From positions 496,001-560,000 of the forward strand of contig NZ_BMSY01000006.1 in NCBI RefSeq assembly GCF_014649395.1: 64,000 bases of DNA, read 5' to 3'. The notes beneath the pieces are model-generated. The model was not told where the DNA came from. It was given only the letters and a program-made list of their open reading frames with translations, and searched no databases. Both the position numbers and the translations under genes were made by a program. Of this stretch, positions 47,874-56,695 are shown piece by piece. Positions within the stretch are counted from its first letter, which is position 1; each line of letters begins with the position of its first letter. The DNA is from Streptomyces aureoverticillatus. GTDB taxonomy: Bacteria; Actinomycetota; Actinomycetes; Streptomycetales; Streptomycetaceae.

Positions 47874-48027
47874 GCCAAGAGCTACGACAGCACTTCGTAC
47901 AACCTTTGTCCTGCGTGTGGATAAACCGGGGCCCTGCCGCTAGCGTGTGGCCGGAATCCGGTGCCTCGTGCGCCCTGGTCATGTCCGTACGCAGCGTCAG
48001 TTTCCGTACCTCAGTGGGGAGTTCGCC

Positions 48028-49065
48028 ATGGACAGACGGAGCTTCAACCGCCGGATGTTGGTTGGGGGAGCGGTGGCGACGGCGGGGGCGACATCGTTGT
48101 CGGCCATCGCGTCGGACTCGGCGGCCGACGCCCCGCGCGCCGTGGCGGACCCGCCGAAGACGGCGCCCGCGGGCGGTGAGGTGCGCCGCATCAAGATGTA
48201 CGCGGAGAAGCTCCCCGGCGGACAGATGGGCTACGGCCTGGAGAAGGGCAAGGCCACCATCCCCGGGCCGCTGCTCGAACTCAACGAGGGGGACACCCTG
48301 CACATCGAGTTCGAGAACACCACGGACGTCGACGTGAGCCTGCATGTGCACGGCATGGACTACGAGATCTCCAGCGACGGCACGAAGCACACCAAGTCCC
48401 AGGTGGCGCCCGGCGGGAAGCGCACCTACACCTGGCGCACGCACGCGCCGGGCCGCCGCAAGGACGGCACCTGGCGCCCCGGCACCGCCGGTTACTGGCA
48501 CTACCACGACCACGTGGTCGGCACGGAGCACGGCACGGGCGGCGTACGAAAAGGCCTGTACGGCGCGGTGATCGTGCGCCGCAAGGGCGACATCCTGCCC
48601 GACCAGACCTGCGTCGTCGTCTTCAACGACATGCTGATCAACAACAAGCCCGCACACTCGGGCCCCCACTTCGAGGCCACGGTGGGCGACCGGGTCGAGT
48701 TCGTGTCGATCACCCACGGCGAGTACTACCACACGTTCCACATCCACGGTCACCGCTGGGCCGACAACCGCACGGGCCTGCTCACCGGCCCCGACGACCC
48801 CAGCCAGATCCTCGACGACAAGATCACCGGCCCGGGCGACTCCTTCGGCTTCCAGGTGATCGCGGGCGAGGGGGTCGGGGCCGGGGCGTGGATGTACCAC
48901 TGCCACGTGCAGAGCCACTCCGACATGGGGATGGTGGGCCTGTTCCTGGTGAAGAAGCCGGACGGGACCATTCCGGACTACGAGCCGCACCATCCGCACA
49001 CCGGGGCGGAGAAGCCGAAGGACACGGCCGGGGAGGGCGGCTCCCCGGATCACGCGCACCACTAG
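48028..49065 (+). CDS. Two-domain small laccase (SLAC) multicopper oxidase
   Basis: A 345-residue Tat-exported (RRSFNRRMLVGGAVA, ~3-17) laccase of the trimeric two-domain type. Copper ligands: HVHGMDY (~107), HYHDH (~157-161), HTFHIHGHRW (~234-243) and the type 1/trinuclear YHCHVQSHSDMGM (~291-303). It oxidises phenols or receives electrons and reduces O2 to water. A His/Pro-rich tail (HHPHTG, DHAHH) may bind copper. ATG 48028 has GGGGAG upstream. Its promoter faces the ThuA/GSDH-cupredoxin operon, so a shared copper-dependent extracellular electron path is plausible. Length matches S. coelicolor SLAC (343). Confidence 0.93.
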   Translation: MDRRSFNRRMLVGGAVATAGATSLSAIASDSAADAPRAVADPPKTAPAGGEVRRIKMYAEKLPGGQMGYGLEKGKATIPGPLLELNEGDTLHIEFENTTDVDVSLHVHGMDYEISSDGTKHTKSQVAPGGKRTYTWRTHAPGRRKDGTWRPGTAGYWHYHDHVVGTEHGTGGVRKGLYGAVIVRRKGDILPDQTCVVVFNDMLINNKPAHSGPHFEATVGDRVEFVSITHGEYYHTFHIHGHRWADNRTGLLTGPDDPSQILDDKITGPGDSFGFQVIAGEGVGAGAWMYHCHVQSHSDMGMVGLFLVKKPDGTIPDYEPHHPHTGAEKPKDTAGEGGSPDHAHH

Positions 49066-49117
49066 GGGCTGTCCGAGGGGGCGGCGAAGCCCCTGTCGCC
49101 GGAGGGCCCGCATCGCC

Positions 49118-49663
49118 TCACCGGATGAGCGTCCAGCGGTACCGGGGGTCCTCGCGGGGGAGGTCGTCGCGCACCGTCACATAGGAAGTGCCCGCGGCGT
49201 AGGGCGTGCTCAGCCGCTTCCCGTCGTCCGCCGACGAGAACACCTGCCCCTCCAGCTGCCCGGGCGGGATGCGCCATGCCTGCTGGATGTCGTTCTTGAC
49301 GCACTCGCCCATCCAGGCAAGCCCCCATCCGGCGACATCGGCGAGGCACTTGCCGGTGCTGACCGAGATGATCTGGAGCCCGCGGCTGTTGTCGAGCCCG
49401 AGCCTCCACCGCTGCCGGGGGTCGCCCGCGTCGCAGGGCGCGAGCGTGGCCGTGCCCTGGAAGGCGTTGGCGGGGTCGTCGGCGGTGGTCATGCACAGGC
49501 CGTTGGCCACGTTGCGCCACTGGCTCCCGGCGTCGGCGGCGGGGGGCGCGTGGGCGGCCGCGGGCGCCGTGCCCGCGAGCACGCCACCGGCCGCGACGGT
49601 GACCACGGTCGCCGTCAGGGCGCCGATCCGGCGGCTGGACTTCCTGCGCTGTACGGGCGTCAT
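49118..49663 (-). CDS. Secreted ricin-B-type lectin domain protein
   Basis: 181 residues. Signal peptide SSRRIGALTATVVTVAAGGV..PAAAHA (cut near 38), followed by a single beta-trefoil carbohydrate-binding domain (~48-181). Three QxW-type repeat ends are seen: QRWRL (~84), QQAWRI (~127) and YRWTLIR at the C-terminus; Cys pairs in GLCMTT/APCDAG and KCLADV/GECVK fit trefoil disulphides. It lacks any catalytic domain, so it is a stand-alone lectin or inhibitor. Start 49663 has GGATGGAG 5-12 bases upstream. Convergent with the small laccase (52 bases between stops) and divergent from the NACHT gene. Confidence 0.8.
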   Translation of the reverse strand: MTPVQRRKSSRRIGALTATVVTVAAGGVLAGTAPAAAHAPPAADAGSQWRNVANGLCMTTADDPANAFQGTATLAPCDAGDPRQRWRLGLDNSRGLQIISVSTGKCLADVAGWGLAWMGECVKNDIQQAWRIPPGQLEGQVFSSADDGKRLSTPYAAGTSYVTVRDDLPREDPRYRWTLIR

Positions 49664-49798
49664 GCGTGCTCCATCCCTCTGGTGGCCCGCGGACCGGGCG
49701 GCGGAGCCCGGCGCCGCGGTCGGCCACGTCGCGTGCGTCGATGCTGGCGCACGGCGGAAGCGGGGCACCATCCCCAGATCGTGGGATGGCCCCTTGCG

Positions 49799-49879
49799 GC
49801 TTTGAGGCATGGCGTGCTCCCTCTGCGCCCTTGAGGGATGGCGCCGCCCTGCGCTTTGAGGGATGGCGCCTCCCCTTCC
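49799..49879. repeat. Three tandem ~27-bp repeats upstream of the NACHT gene
   Basis: Units begin at 49799, 49827 and 49853, consensus GCTTTGAGGGATGGCGCC followed by CCCTGC. They occupy the divergent region between the lectin and NACHT genes. Confidence 0.75.
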
Positions 49880-49937
49880 GGCGTGCGTGACTACGCTGGG
49901 CGCTCCTACGGTCGCGTCAGGCGGGGGCGAGGGGCGC

Positions 49938-52900
49938 ATGGGACTGACCTACGAGGACGCGGTCCGGCTGCTCGGCGGCCAGCGGGAGGGCACGGTCGCG
50001 GCGCTCGACCGGCTGGCCGGAGGGCTGTTGCTCGCGTCGTCGGCGACGGGCGCCGGGTTCGTCTCCACCCTCTTCGACGCCCGCGGCGAACTGGGGCGGT
50101 GCGGCGGCGGGCTCGTGCACGGCCTCGGTGAACGGATGCGTGGGCTCACCCGGTTCGAGCGCAGCGAACGACTGGGCGCGGCCCACGCCGTGGTGGTGCT
50201 CTCCGCGTACTTCGAGGTGCTCGCCGAGGCCGAACTCCCGTGTGACGTACGGGAACTGGAGCTCACGAGCGCCGATCAAGCAGCCCTGGCCGGGGCCGAG
50301 TCCGACGCGAGCAGGCGCCTGGGGACGCTGGCCGCGAGCCTGTTGCGCGCGGACGTACCGATGCCGGCGCCGCACCGGCCGTACGAGGCGACGCTCGACG
50401 CGCTGCGGGACTTCTACCGCCGCCTCTCGGTCGAAGTGGCGCGCTTCGTACGGGGCATGTCCGTATGGGACCGGCTCGACGACACACGCAAGAGCCGGTT
50501 TGAACGGACGCTGTCCGGCGAGGTTCCGGGCCGGGCCGTCACGCGCTACGAAGAGCTGTTCCGGCAGTTGGCGCTCGACTGCCCCGAAGTCGCCTTCTGG
50601 GCGGGCCTCATGGACCACCGGGCCACCAGGGCACAGCTGCGGACGCTGACGGTCGGCCTTGAGGAGCTGGGGCGGGTGCTGGCGGAACTCGCCGCCCACC
50701 GGCCCTCGGACCAGTGGGGCGCCGGCCTGGCGCGCGCCCATGCGGCGGCCCTGAACCGCCCGATCCTCACCTCACGGGACGTCCTGGACGGACTGAGCCT
50801 GCCGGCCCTCGGCGCGGCCTATGTGAACCCGGACTTCCGGGTCGCCGAAGTGGGTCCGGCCGACCGGTTCGCCGAGGACTCGTGGTGGGGCGAGCGTCCC
50901 GTCCGTACGGACCTGGATCACTTCCTGCTCGGCCATCTGACGTCGCCGCGGGCCGTCCGGGCCCCGCTGGTCGTCCTCGGCCAGCCGGGGTCCGGCAAGT
51001 CCGTCTTCACCCAGGTCCTCGCGGCCCGGCTGCCGGCCGCCGATTTCCTGGCCGTACGCGTGGAGTTGCGCGACGCCGCCGCCGACGCGGACCTCCAGAC
51101 CCAGATCGAGCAGGCCGTGCGCTCGGCCACGGGCGAGTCCGTGACCTGGCCCGATCTGGTCCGGCGGGCCGGTGGGGCGCTGCCGGTCGTCCTGCTCGAC
51201 GGTTTCGACGAGCTGCTGCAGGCGACCGGCGTGAGCCAGAGCGACTACCTGATGAAGGTGGCGGACTTCCAGAGCCGGGAGGAGAGCCAGGGGCGGCCGG
51301 TCGTCGTCCTCGTCACCAGTCGCACCGCCGTCGCGGACCGGGCACGGCCCGCGGAGGGCATGCTCGCCCTGCGCCTGGAGCCGTTCAGTGACGGGCAGGT
51401 CGGGCGGTGGCTGGAGGTGTGGAACCGCACCAACGCCGACGGTTTCAGCGCGCGCGGACTCCTTCCCCTCGCTCCCGAAGTCGCCCTCAGGCACGGCGAA
51501 CTGGCGTCCCAGCCGTTGCTGCTGCTGATGCTCGCGCTGTACGACGCGGACGCGAACGCGCTGCAGCGGCACGGCGAACGGCTGGGCGAGGGGGAGCTCT
51601 ACGAGCGGCTGCTCAGCAGCTTCGCCGCGCGGGAGGTCCGCAAGAGCGGGGAGCCACTCGGCGAGGAGTCGCTCGACGACGCGGTGGAGCGGCAGCTCGC
51701 GGAGCTCGCACTGGTGGCGTTCGCGATGTTCAACCGTGGACGGCAGTGGATCGGCGCGGCCGAACTCGACACGGACCTGTCCGCCCTGGGCCCGGACTCC
51801 TCCCGCCCCGGCGCCTCTCCCGGCCTGCGCGCCACGCTCAGCGGAGCGGACCTGGTGCTCGGCCACTTCTACTTCGTGCACGAATCGCGGGCCAGCCGTG
51901 ACGGGCTGCGCCTGCGGACCTACGAATTCCTGCACGCCACCTTCGGGGAATATCTGATCGCGCGGCTCGTCACGCAGGAGCTCGACGACCTCGCGTCGTC
52001 GCTGCGCCGGAGCACCCGCCGCAACCGCCCCGCTGTGGTCGACGACGCCTTCCTGCACGCGCTCCTGTCGTTCGTGCCGCTCACCACGCGCGGCACCACG
52101 GTCTCCTTCGCCGTGGAACGGCTGCGCGCCCTGCCGGAGCCGCGGCGCCGCGCGGTGCACGACGTGCTCCTCGACCTCTTCCACCACGCGCTCCTGGACC
52201 GGCACGACAGCCGGTACGGCGACTACGTGCCACAGCGGCTGCCGGTGCCGACCGGGCCCGCGGTGTACTCCGTGAACCTGCTGGTGCTCGCTGTGGGCGC
52301 GGCGGGACAGGTCACCGGGCGTGAGCTGTTCCCGCAGGCGGAGGACATCGTGTCCGAGTGGCGCCGCTCGGCCCTGTTGTGGCGGTCGCAGTGCCAGGAG
52401 GGTGCGTGGACCGGTCTCGTGTCGACGCTCGGCATCGAGCGCTTCTGGGTGGACGGCCGACGGGACATCAGGCTGAGCCTGCGGCAGGGCGCCGAGCCGG
52501 AGCCCGACCCAGTGGACATGTACTGGACCTACGGCTATGCCCCCGACAGCGAACACCGGCCTCGGAGCAGGGGCTGGCTGTGCTGGTTCCAGTACGACAA
52601 CAGCGAACTGCGCGAGAAGGCGGCATTCCTCTGCGACAAGGTCGACGACACGGTCGTCCACGGCCTCGAACCGCTGGCCGGGACGTGGGACACGGCGGTC
52701 ACCACCTTTCTCGGCGACGCCACGGAGCCCCCCGTCTCCGCCGCGCACGCGATGATCCATCTGTGGCTGCTGATCGACGACGACGCCCCTACCGCCGATC
52801 TGACGGAGGCGTTCGACACGTGCCTGCGGTTCGCCCTCAACGGCTTCGCCATCGCCGACGGGATCACCCGGCGGCGGTTCAGGAAGATGTTCCTGCGTCG

Positions 52901-53093
52901 CCTCGCGGCGGAGTGGCGGCGGCTCGACCCCGTGTGGGTGGAGGAAGCCCTCGGCGAGATCTGGCACGGAGGCGCCCACAGGCCGGACGGCGGCCCGACG
53001 TTCCACGCCCTCGCGGGGGACATTCTCCCCATCGAACTGCGCGTCCTCTGGCGTGACATGGACGAGCGGGACCGCGGACCGGGACTATCCTGA
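49938..53093 (+). CDS. NACHT-domain STAND NTPase (candidate antiviral/innate-immunity protein)
   Basis: 1051 residues. An N-terminal all-helical domain (~1-290; LTYEDAVRLLGG at the start) resembles the NACHT N-terminal helical domains of actinobacteria. NACHT core: P-loop LGQPGSGKS (ending 355), Walker B LPVVLLDGFDELL (~415-427), sensor VVVLVTSRTAVADRARP (~455-471). The winged-helix/NACHT-associated part includes ASQPLLLLMLALYDADANAL, then FVHESRASRDGLRLRTYEFL with HATFGEYLIARLV. The C-terminal ~350 residues have no recognised repeats (possible sensor). No effector nuclease or TM is obvious. Bacterial NACHT proteins include anti-phage members; here the evidence is domain type only. ATG 49938 has GAGGGG. 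Confidence 0.85.
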   Translation: MGLTYEDAVRLLGGQREGTVAALDRLAGGLLLASSATGAGFVSTLFDARGELGRCGGGLVHGLGERMRGLTRFERSERLGAAHAVVVLSAYFEVLAEAELPCDVRELELTSADQAALAGAESDASRRLGTLAASLLRADVPMPAPHRPYEATLDALRDFYRRLSVEVARFVRGMSVWDRLDDTRKSRFERTLSGEVPGRAVTRYEELFRQLALDCPEVAFWAGLMDHRATRAQLRTLTVGLEELGRVLAELAAHRPSDQWGAGLARAHAAALNRPILTSRDVLDGLSLPALGAAYVNPDFRVAEVGPADRFAEDSWWGERPVRTDLDHFLLGHLTSPRAVRAPLVVLGQPGSGKSVFTQVLAARLPAADFLAVRVELRDAAADADLQTQIEQAVRSATGESVTWPDLVRRAGGALPVVLLDGFDELLQATGVSQSDYLMKVADFQSREESQGRPVVVLVTSRTAVADRARPAEGMLALRLEPFSDGQVGRWLEVWNRTNADGFSARGLLPLAPEVALRHGELASQPLLLLMLALYDADANALQRHGERLGEGELYERLLSSFAAREVRKSGEPLGEESLDDAVERQLAELALVAFAMFNRGRQWIGAAELDTDLSALGPDSSRPGASPGLRATLSGADLVLGHFYFVHESRASRDGLRLRTYEFLHATFGEYLIARLVTQELDDLASSLRRSTRRNRPAVVDDAFLHALLSFVPLTTRGTTVSFAVERLRALPEPRRRAVHDVLLDLFHHALLDRHDSRYGDYVPQRLPVPTGPAVYSVNLLVLAVGAAGQVTGRELFPQAEDIVSEWRRSALLWRSQCQEGAWTGLVSTLGIERFWVDGRRDIRLSLRQGAEPEPDPVDMYWTYGYAPDSEHRPRSRGWLCWFQYDNSELREKAAFLCDKVDDTVVHGLEPLAGTWDTAVTTFLGDATEPPVSAAHAMIHLWLLIDDDAPTADLTEAFDTCLRFALNGFAIADGITRRRFRKMFLRRLAAEWRRLDPVWVEEALGEIWHGGAHRPDGGPTFHALAGDILPIELRVLWRDMDERDRGPGLS

Positions 53094-53121
53094 TCGGCAA
53101 CCGTCGATGAGGAGTTCCGAG

Positions 53122-54159
53122 GTGCCCCAGGCAGCAGTGCGTCCCACGCTGGAGGCAGTGGCCGCGCGGGCGGGGGTGTCGCGGGCGACGGTGTCCCGGG
53201 TCGTGAACGGTGAGGCCGGGGTGCGGGAGGTGCTCGCGGTGAAGGTCAGACGGGCGGTGAAGGAGCTCGGTTACGTTCCCAACCGAGCCGCCCGCAGTCT
53301 CGTCACCCGGCGCCACGACGCCGTCGCCGTGGTCATCGCCGAGCCGGAGACCAGGGTGTTCGCCGACCCGTTCTTCGCCGTCCAACTGCGGGGCATCAGC
53401 AAGGAACTGACGGCCCGTGACGTACAGCTCGTGCTGCTCCTGACGGAGGGGCGGCACGACCACGAGCGGGTCGGACGCTATCTCGCGGGCGGGCACGTGG
53501 ACGGCGCGCTCGTCTTCTCGCTGCACCTGGACGACCCGCTGCCCGGCATCATCCACGGCGCCGGTGTGCCCACGGTGTTCGGCGGTCGGCCGGGCTGGGC
53601 GGGCAGCGCGCGGTACGTCGACTGCGACAACCGCGGCGGTGCCCGGCAGGCCGTACGCCACCTCGTCGGGCTCGGCCGCACCCGCGTCGCGCACATCACC
53701 GGCCCTCTGGACCAGACGTCGGCGGTCGACCGCCTCGACGGCTACCGCGACGTCCTGCCCGCGGCGGACCCGGACCTGGTCGTCGAGGGCGACTTCACCC
53801 CGGCGGGCGGCGAGCGCGCCATGCGCCTGCTCCTCGACCGCCGCCCGGACGTCGACGCCGTCTTCGCCGCGAACGACCTGACCGCGTCCGGGGCGCTGCG
53901 CGTGCTGCGCGAGTCCGGCCGGCGGGTGCCGCGGGACGTGGCGGTCGTCGGCTTCGACGACATGCTGCCCGTGGCCGAGCAGGCCGATCCGCCGCTGACC
54001 ACGGTGCGGCAGGACATCGAAGGGATGGGGCGGCTGATGGCGGCGATGCTGCTGCGCGGCGACGTCCACGAGGAGGGAGCCGAGGGCGCGGACGCGGACG
54101 CCGAGGACGGCGCGTGCGTGGTGCTGCCCACGGAGCTGGTGCGGCGGGAGTCCGCCTAG
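53122..54159 (+). CDS. LacI-family transcriptional regulator
   Basis: A 345-residue LacI/GalR regulator: HTH and hinge ~8-60 (TLEAVAARAGVSRATVSRVV, ELGYVPNRAARSLVTRR), periplasmic-binding-like effector domain (FADPFFAVQLRGISKELTAR; DAVFAANDLTASGALRVLRE; DVAVVGFDDMLPVAEQADPP). GTG 53122 is preferred: GAGGAG lies 7 bases upstream, whereas the in-frame ATG at 53107 has no site. It starts 28 bases after the NACHT stop but is probably independent. The nearest LacI-type palindrome is upstream of the GH64 glucanase at 56495, the likeliest local target. Confidence 0.9.
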   Translation: MPQAAVRPTLEAVAARAGVSRATVSRVVNGEAGVREVLAVKVRRAVKELGYVPNRAARSLVTRRHDAVAVVIAEPETRVFADPFFAVQLRGISKELTARDVQLVLLLTEGRHDHERVGRYLAGGHVDGALVFSLHLDDPLPGIIHGAGVPTVFGGRPGWAGSARYVDCDNRGGARQAVRHLVGLGRTRVAHITGPLDQTSAVDRLDGYRDVLPAADPDLVVEGDFTPAGGERAMRLLLDRRPDVDAVFAANDLTASGALRVLRESGRRVPRDVAVVGFDDMLPVAEQADPPLTTVRQDIEGMGRLMAAMLLRGDVHEEGAEGADADAEDGACVVLPTELVRRESA

Positions 54160-54328
54160 CCACCCGCCGCCCGCCCGCCGTCCGCTGCCCACAGCGCACC
54201 GCCCGCAGAAATTCTCCCGGCGCCCCGGTCACACTTCCCGTTCCCCGCGCGTCATGGCAGTAAGACCCACGGAACGCGTGGGCCGGCCGGGAGGAGCGAC
54301 TCCCGGGTGGGACGAGTGGGGAGCAGTC

Positions 54329-55090
54329 ATGGCGGCAACGATCCTGGTCACCGGTGGTACGGGCACGCTCGGCAGCCTTGTGGTGCCGCTGCTGCGCGCG
54401 GCGGGCCGCGAGGTGCGCGTGCTCACCCGGCAGCGGCGCGCGGCCGCGGACGGCGTCGAGTACGTGACCGGCGACCTGGCCAAGGGCGAGGGGATCGAGG
54501 CGGCGGTGGCCGGCGCCGAGACCGTCCTGCACCTCGCGGGCGGCCCCAAGGGCGACGCCGACGCCACCCGGAACCTGGCGCGCGCGGCAGCGGCGGCCGG
54601 GGTGCGGCACCTGGTGTACATCTCGGTCATCGGGGCCGACCACATGCCGATCGGCTGGTTCAAGGAGAAGCTCGGCGCCGAGCGTGCCGTGGCCGACTCG
54701 GGTGTGCCGTGGACGACCCTGCGGGCCGCCCAGTTCCACGACCTGGTCCTGAACGTGGTGTCGAAGATGGCGAAGATGCCGGTGCTCCCCGTCCCCGGCG
54801 GCCTGCGCTTCCAGCCGGTCGACGCGCGCGAGGTGGCCGCCCGGATCGTCGAGCTGGCCCTCGGCGGGCCCGCGGGCCTGGTGCCGGACCTGGCAGGACC
54901 GAAGGTGTACGGAATGGCCGAACTGAACCGCGGCTACCTGGAGGCCCGCGGCAAGCACCGCCTGATGATGCCGGTCCGGATGCCCGGAAAGGTGGGGCGC
55001 GCCTACCGGGCCGGGGAGAACCTGACGCTCGACGGCGCCGCCGTGGGCGAGCGCACCTGGGAGCAGTTCCTCACGGAGCGCGTGCGCTAG
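54329..55090 (+). CDS. NmrA/NAD(P)-binding atypical SDR
   Basis: A 253-residue atypical (extended) SDR: ILVTGGTGTLGSLVVPLLRA (~5-24) for NAD(P), then VEYVTGDLAKGEGIEAAVAG, VLHLAGGPKGDADATRNLAR, HLVYISVIGADHMPIGWFKE (~93-112) where Tyr/Lys positions differ from classical SDRs, and FQPVDAREVAARIVELALGG (~158-177). Members include NmrA-like redox sensors and azoreductase-like enzymes; the substrate is unknown. GGGGAGCAG precedes the ATG. It lies between the LacI gene (same strand) and the convergent GH64 gene. Confidence 0.85.
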   Translation: MAATILVTGGTGTLGSLVVPLLRAAGREVRVLTRQRRAAADGVEYVTGDLAKGEGIEAAVAGAETVLHLAGGPKGDADATRNLARAAAAAGVRHLVYISVIGADHMPIGWFKEKLGAERAVADSGVPWTTLRAAQFHDLVLNVVSKMAKMPVLPVPGGLRFQPVDAREVAARIVELALGGPAGLVPDLAGPKVYGMAELNRGYLEARGKHRLMMPVRMPGKVGRAYRAGENLTLDGAAVGERTWEQFLTERVR

Positions 55091-55102
55091 GCGGGTTGTG
55101 TC

Positions 55103-55135
55103 CGCCCGGGCGAGGCCGTCCACCCCACCCGGGCG
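55103..55135. terminator. Hairpin between convergent genes
   Basis: CGCCCGGG (55103-55110) and CCCGGGCG (55128-55135), 17-base loop, 13 bases after the SDR stop. Confidence 0.5.
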
Positions 55136-55149
55136 TGAGCCACAGGTGA

Positions 55150-56373
55150 TCAGGCGCCCACGGACACCGTGAACCGGCGGGGGTTCCCGTCGTGCGCCGC
55201 GCCCGACACGTCCGGCTGCCCGTCCGGGCGTACGTCGTCGTACGGGAAGGCGTACCCGATGGGCGAGTTGGCGTGCACCACCCGGGACCAGTGGTTGGTG
55301 ATGTCGCCGCGGTAGTAGTCGCCGGCCGTCGTGCCGTTCGGCTGGGACGGGTGGGTGAGCATGATGCTGCGGTTGAACCCGGCGGCGAGGCGGGCGAGGA
55401 GGCCCTTCTTGTCGTCGGAGTCGTTCGGGTTGTTGGCGAACGGGCCGTGGTTGCAGGTGAAGATGTCCTTCGAGGTGGGCTTGGCGAAGGTGTGGCCGCC
55501 CTCGAAGGTGAGGGTGTCGCCCGAGACCCGGCCGACGCGCACGCCCCGGCCGCCCTGGAGGTCGACGCGCAGGTCGGTGGATCGGTACTTCTCCCAGACC
55601 TGGTCGATGTAGCCGTTCCAGTAGTCGCGGAACGGCATCTTGCCCGGGTCGCCGAAGTGCGGCGCCATCAGGTTCTGCGGCGAGATGACGCGCAGCACGC
55701 CGCCGTCGCCGCGGATCACCAGCTTGTCCCAGGGCTGTCCGTCCCGGCCCGCCTGCGCCACCAGATCGGCGGCGATCTTGTCCACGGCCCCCTCGGGCAG
55801 CGGCGCGACGGTGTGCTTGGCGTCGCCCTCCAGCGTCAGGCCGATGGGCAGCGCCGTCACCAGGTCGACGTAGCTGATGTTCGCGTACAGCTGCGTGCTG
55901 TTGAAGGTGAACTCGCAGAACGACCACGTGCGGCCGTAGTTCGGGTCCTCCTTGGTCGCGAACGCGGGCTCGACGAGGGACGGGCCCGGGTTCAGGAAGA
56001 AGTCCAGCTTGTCGTCGCGGACGAAGTACACGCGGGCGCCGTACATCTGAGGCAGCGTCAGTATCTTGGGCGCGGAGCCCGCCGCGCCCAGCGGGATGGC
56101 GCAGTCCACGGGCAGCGGCGTCTGCGGGGCCGACGGCGATTCGGGGCGGTAGACGCCGCCGTCCGGCTTGAGGAGCAGCCAGCGGTCGGTGCCGGGCTCG
56201 TGGCCGGTGACGTACGCGCGGACCTGGCCCGGCAGTGACGTGTTCTGGAGCGCGAGTTCACAGGTCGCGGGCGCCGCGGCGGCGTCGGGGCTGAACGCGC
56301 TGCCCCAGGCCGGGTAGGTGAGGGCGCCCGCGGCGGCCGCGGACGACGTCAGGAACGCTCTGCGCGATATCAC
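55150..56373 (-). CDS. GH64 beta-1,3-glucanase, Tat-exported
   Basis: A 407-residue glycoside hydrolase family 64 (laminaripentaose-producing type) acting on fungal or algal beta-1,3-glucan. Tat signal SRRAFLTSSAAAAGAL (~3-18), processing near DAAAAP. GH64 blocks: LALQNTSLPGQVRAYVTGHE (~39-58), MYGARVYFVRDDKLDFFLNP (~108-127), WSFCEFTFNSTQLYANISYV (~148-167), GDGGVLRVISPQNLMAP and DYWNGYIDQVWEKYRS (~249-264). The Glu and Asp acting as acid/base are in FCEFTF and ANISYVD. GTG 56373 has AGGAGAG upstream. A perfect TGAGAGCGCTCTCA palindrome 122 bases upstream implies LacI-type sugar control. No CBM is appended. Confidence 0.9.
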   Translation of the reverse strand: MISRRAFLTSSAAAAGALTYPAWGSAFSPDAAAAPATCELALQNTSLPGQVRAYVTGHEPGTDRWLLLKPDGGVYRPESPSAPQTPLPVDCAIPLGAAGSAPKILTLPQMYGARVYFVRDDKLDFFLNPGPSLVEPAFATKEDPNYGRTWSFCEFTFNSTQLYANISYVDLVTALPIGLTLEGDAKHTVAPLPEGAVDKIAADLVAQAGRDGQPWDKLVIRGDGGVLRVISPQNLMAPHFGDPGKMPFRDYWNGYIDQVWEKYRSTDLRVDLQGGRGVRVGRVSGDTLTFEGGHTFAKPTSKDIFTCNHGPFANNPNDSDDKKGLLARLAAGFNRSIMLTHPSQPNGTTAGDYYRGDITNHWSRVVHANSPIGYAFPYDDVRPDGQPDVSGAAHDGNPRRFTVSVGA

Positions 56374-56695
56374 GGTATGTCTCTCCTGGCTGGAATGTGG
56401 GGGAGTTGGGCAGGAGCGCGGCCCGGGTGCGCGGTGGTGCGTCGACGTGGACCCACTGTTGCGGCGGGGAAAACGTGCCGTCAAGAGATGTCGCTGAGAG
56501 CGCTCTCATAATCTGCTCCGGGTTCACAAGGTGATGGCGGTCGTGCGCGGAGAGTGACCGAAAGTGGTGGCCCGCCGGAGCGGGCGGTGACGGCGAGTGC
56601 CCGGCCGGGGTCAGCGCGCGCGAATTGTCAGTGCCCGGTGGAAGACTCGGAACCGACGTACTCGTGAGGCGACAAGCACGACAAAGGAGTCGATC
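56374..56695. other. 322-bp divergent regulatory region (GH64 / VOC)
   Basis: No gene. It contains the LacI-type palindrome at 56495-56508 and the AAAGGAG site of the VOC gene (about 56683). Confidence 0.7.
56495..56508. promoter_or_regulatory. LacI-type operator TGAGAGCGCTCTCA
   Basis: A perfect 14-bp palindrome with the central CG of LacI/CebR-type boxes (CebR site: TGGGAGCGCTCCCA, differing at the two symmetric third positions). It lies upstream of the GH64 gene. Confidence 0.8.
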
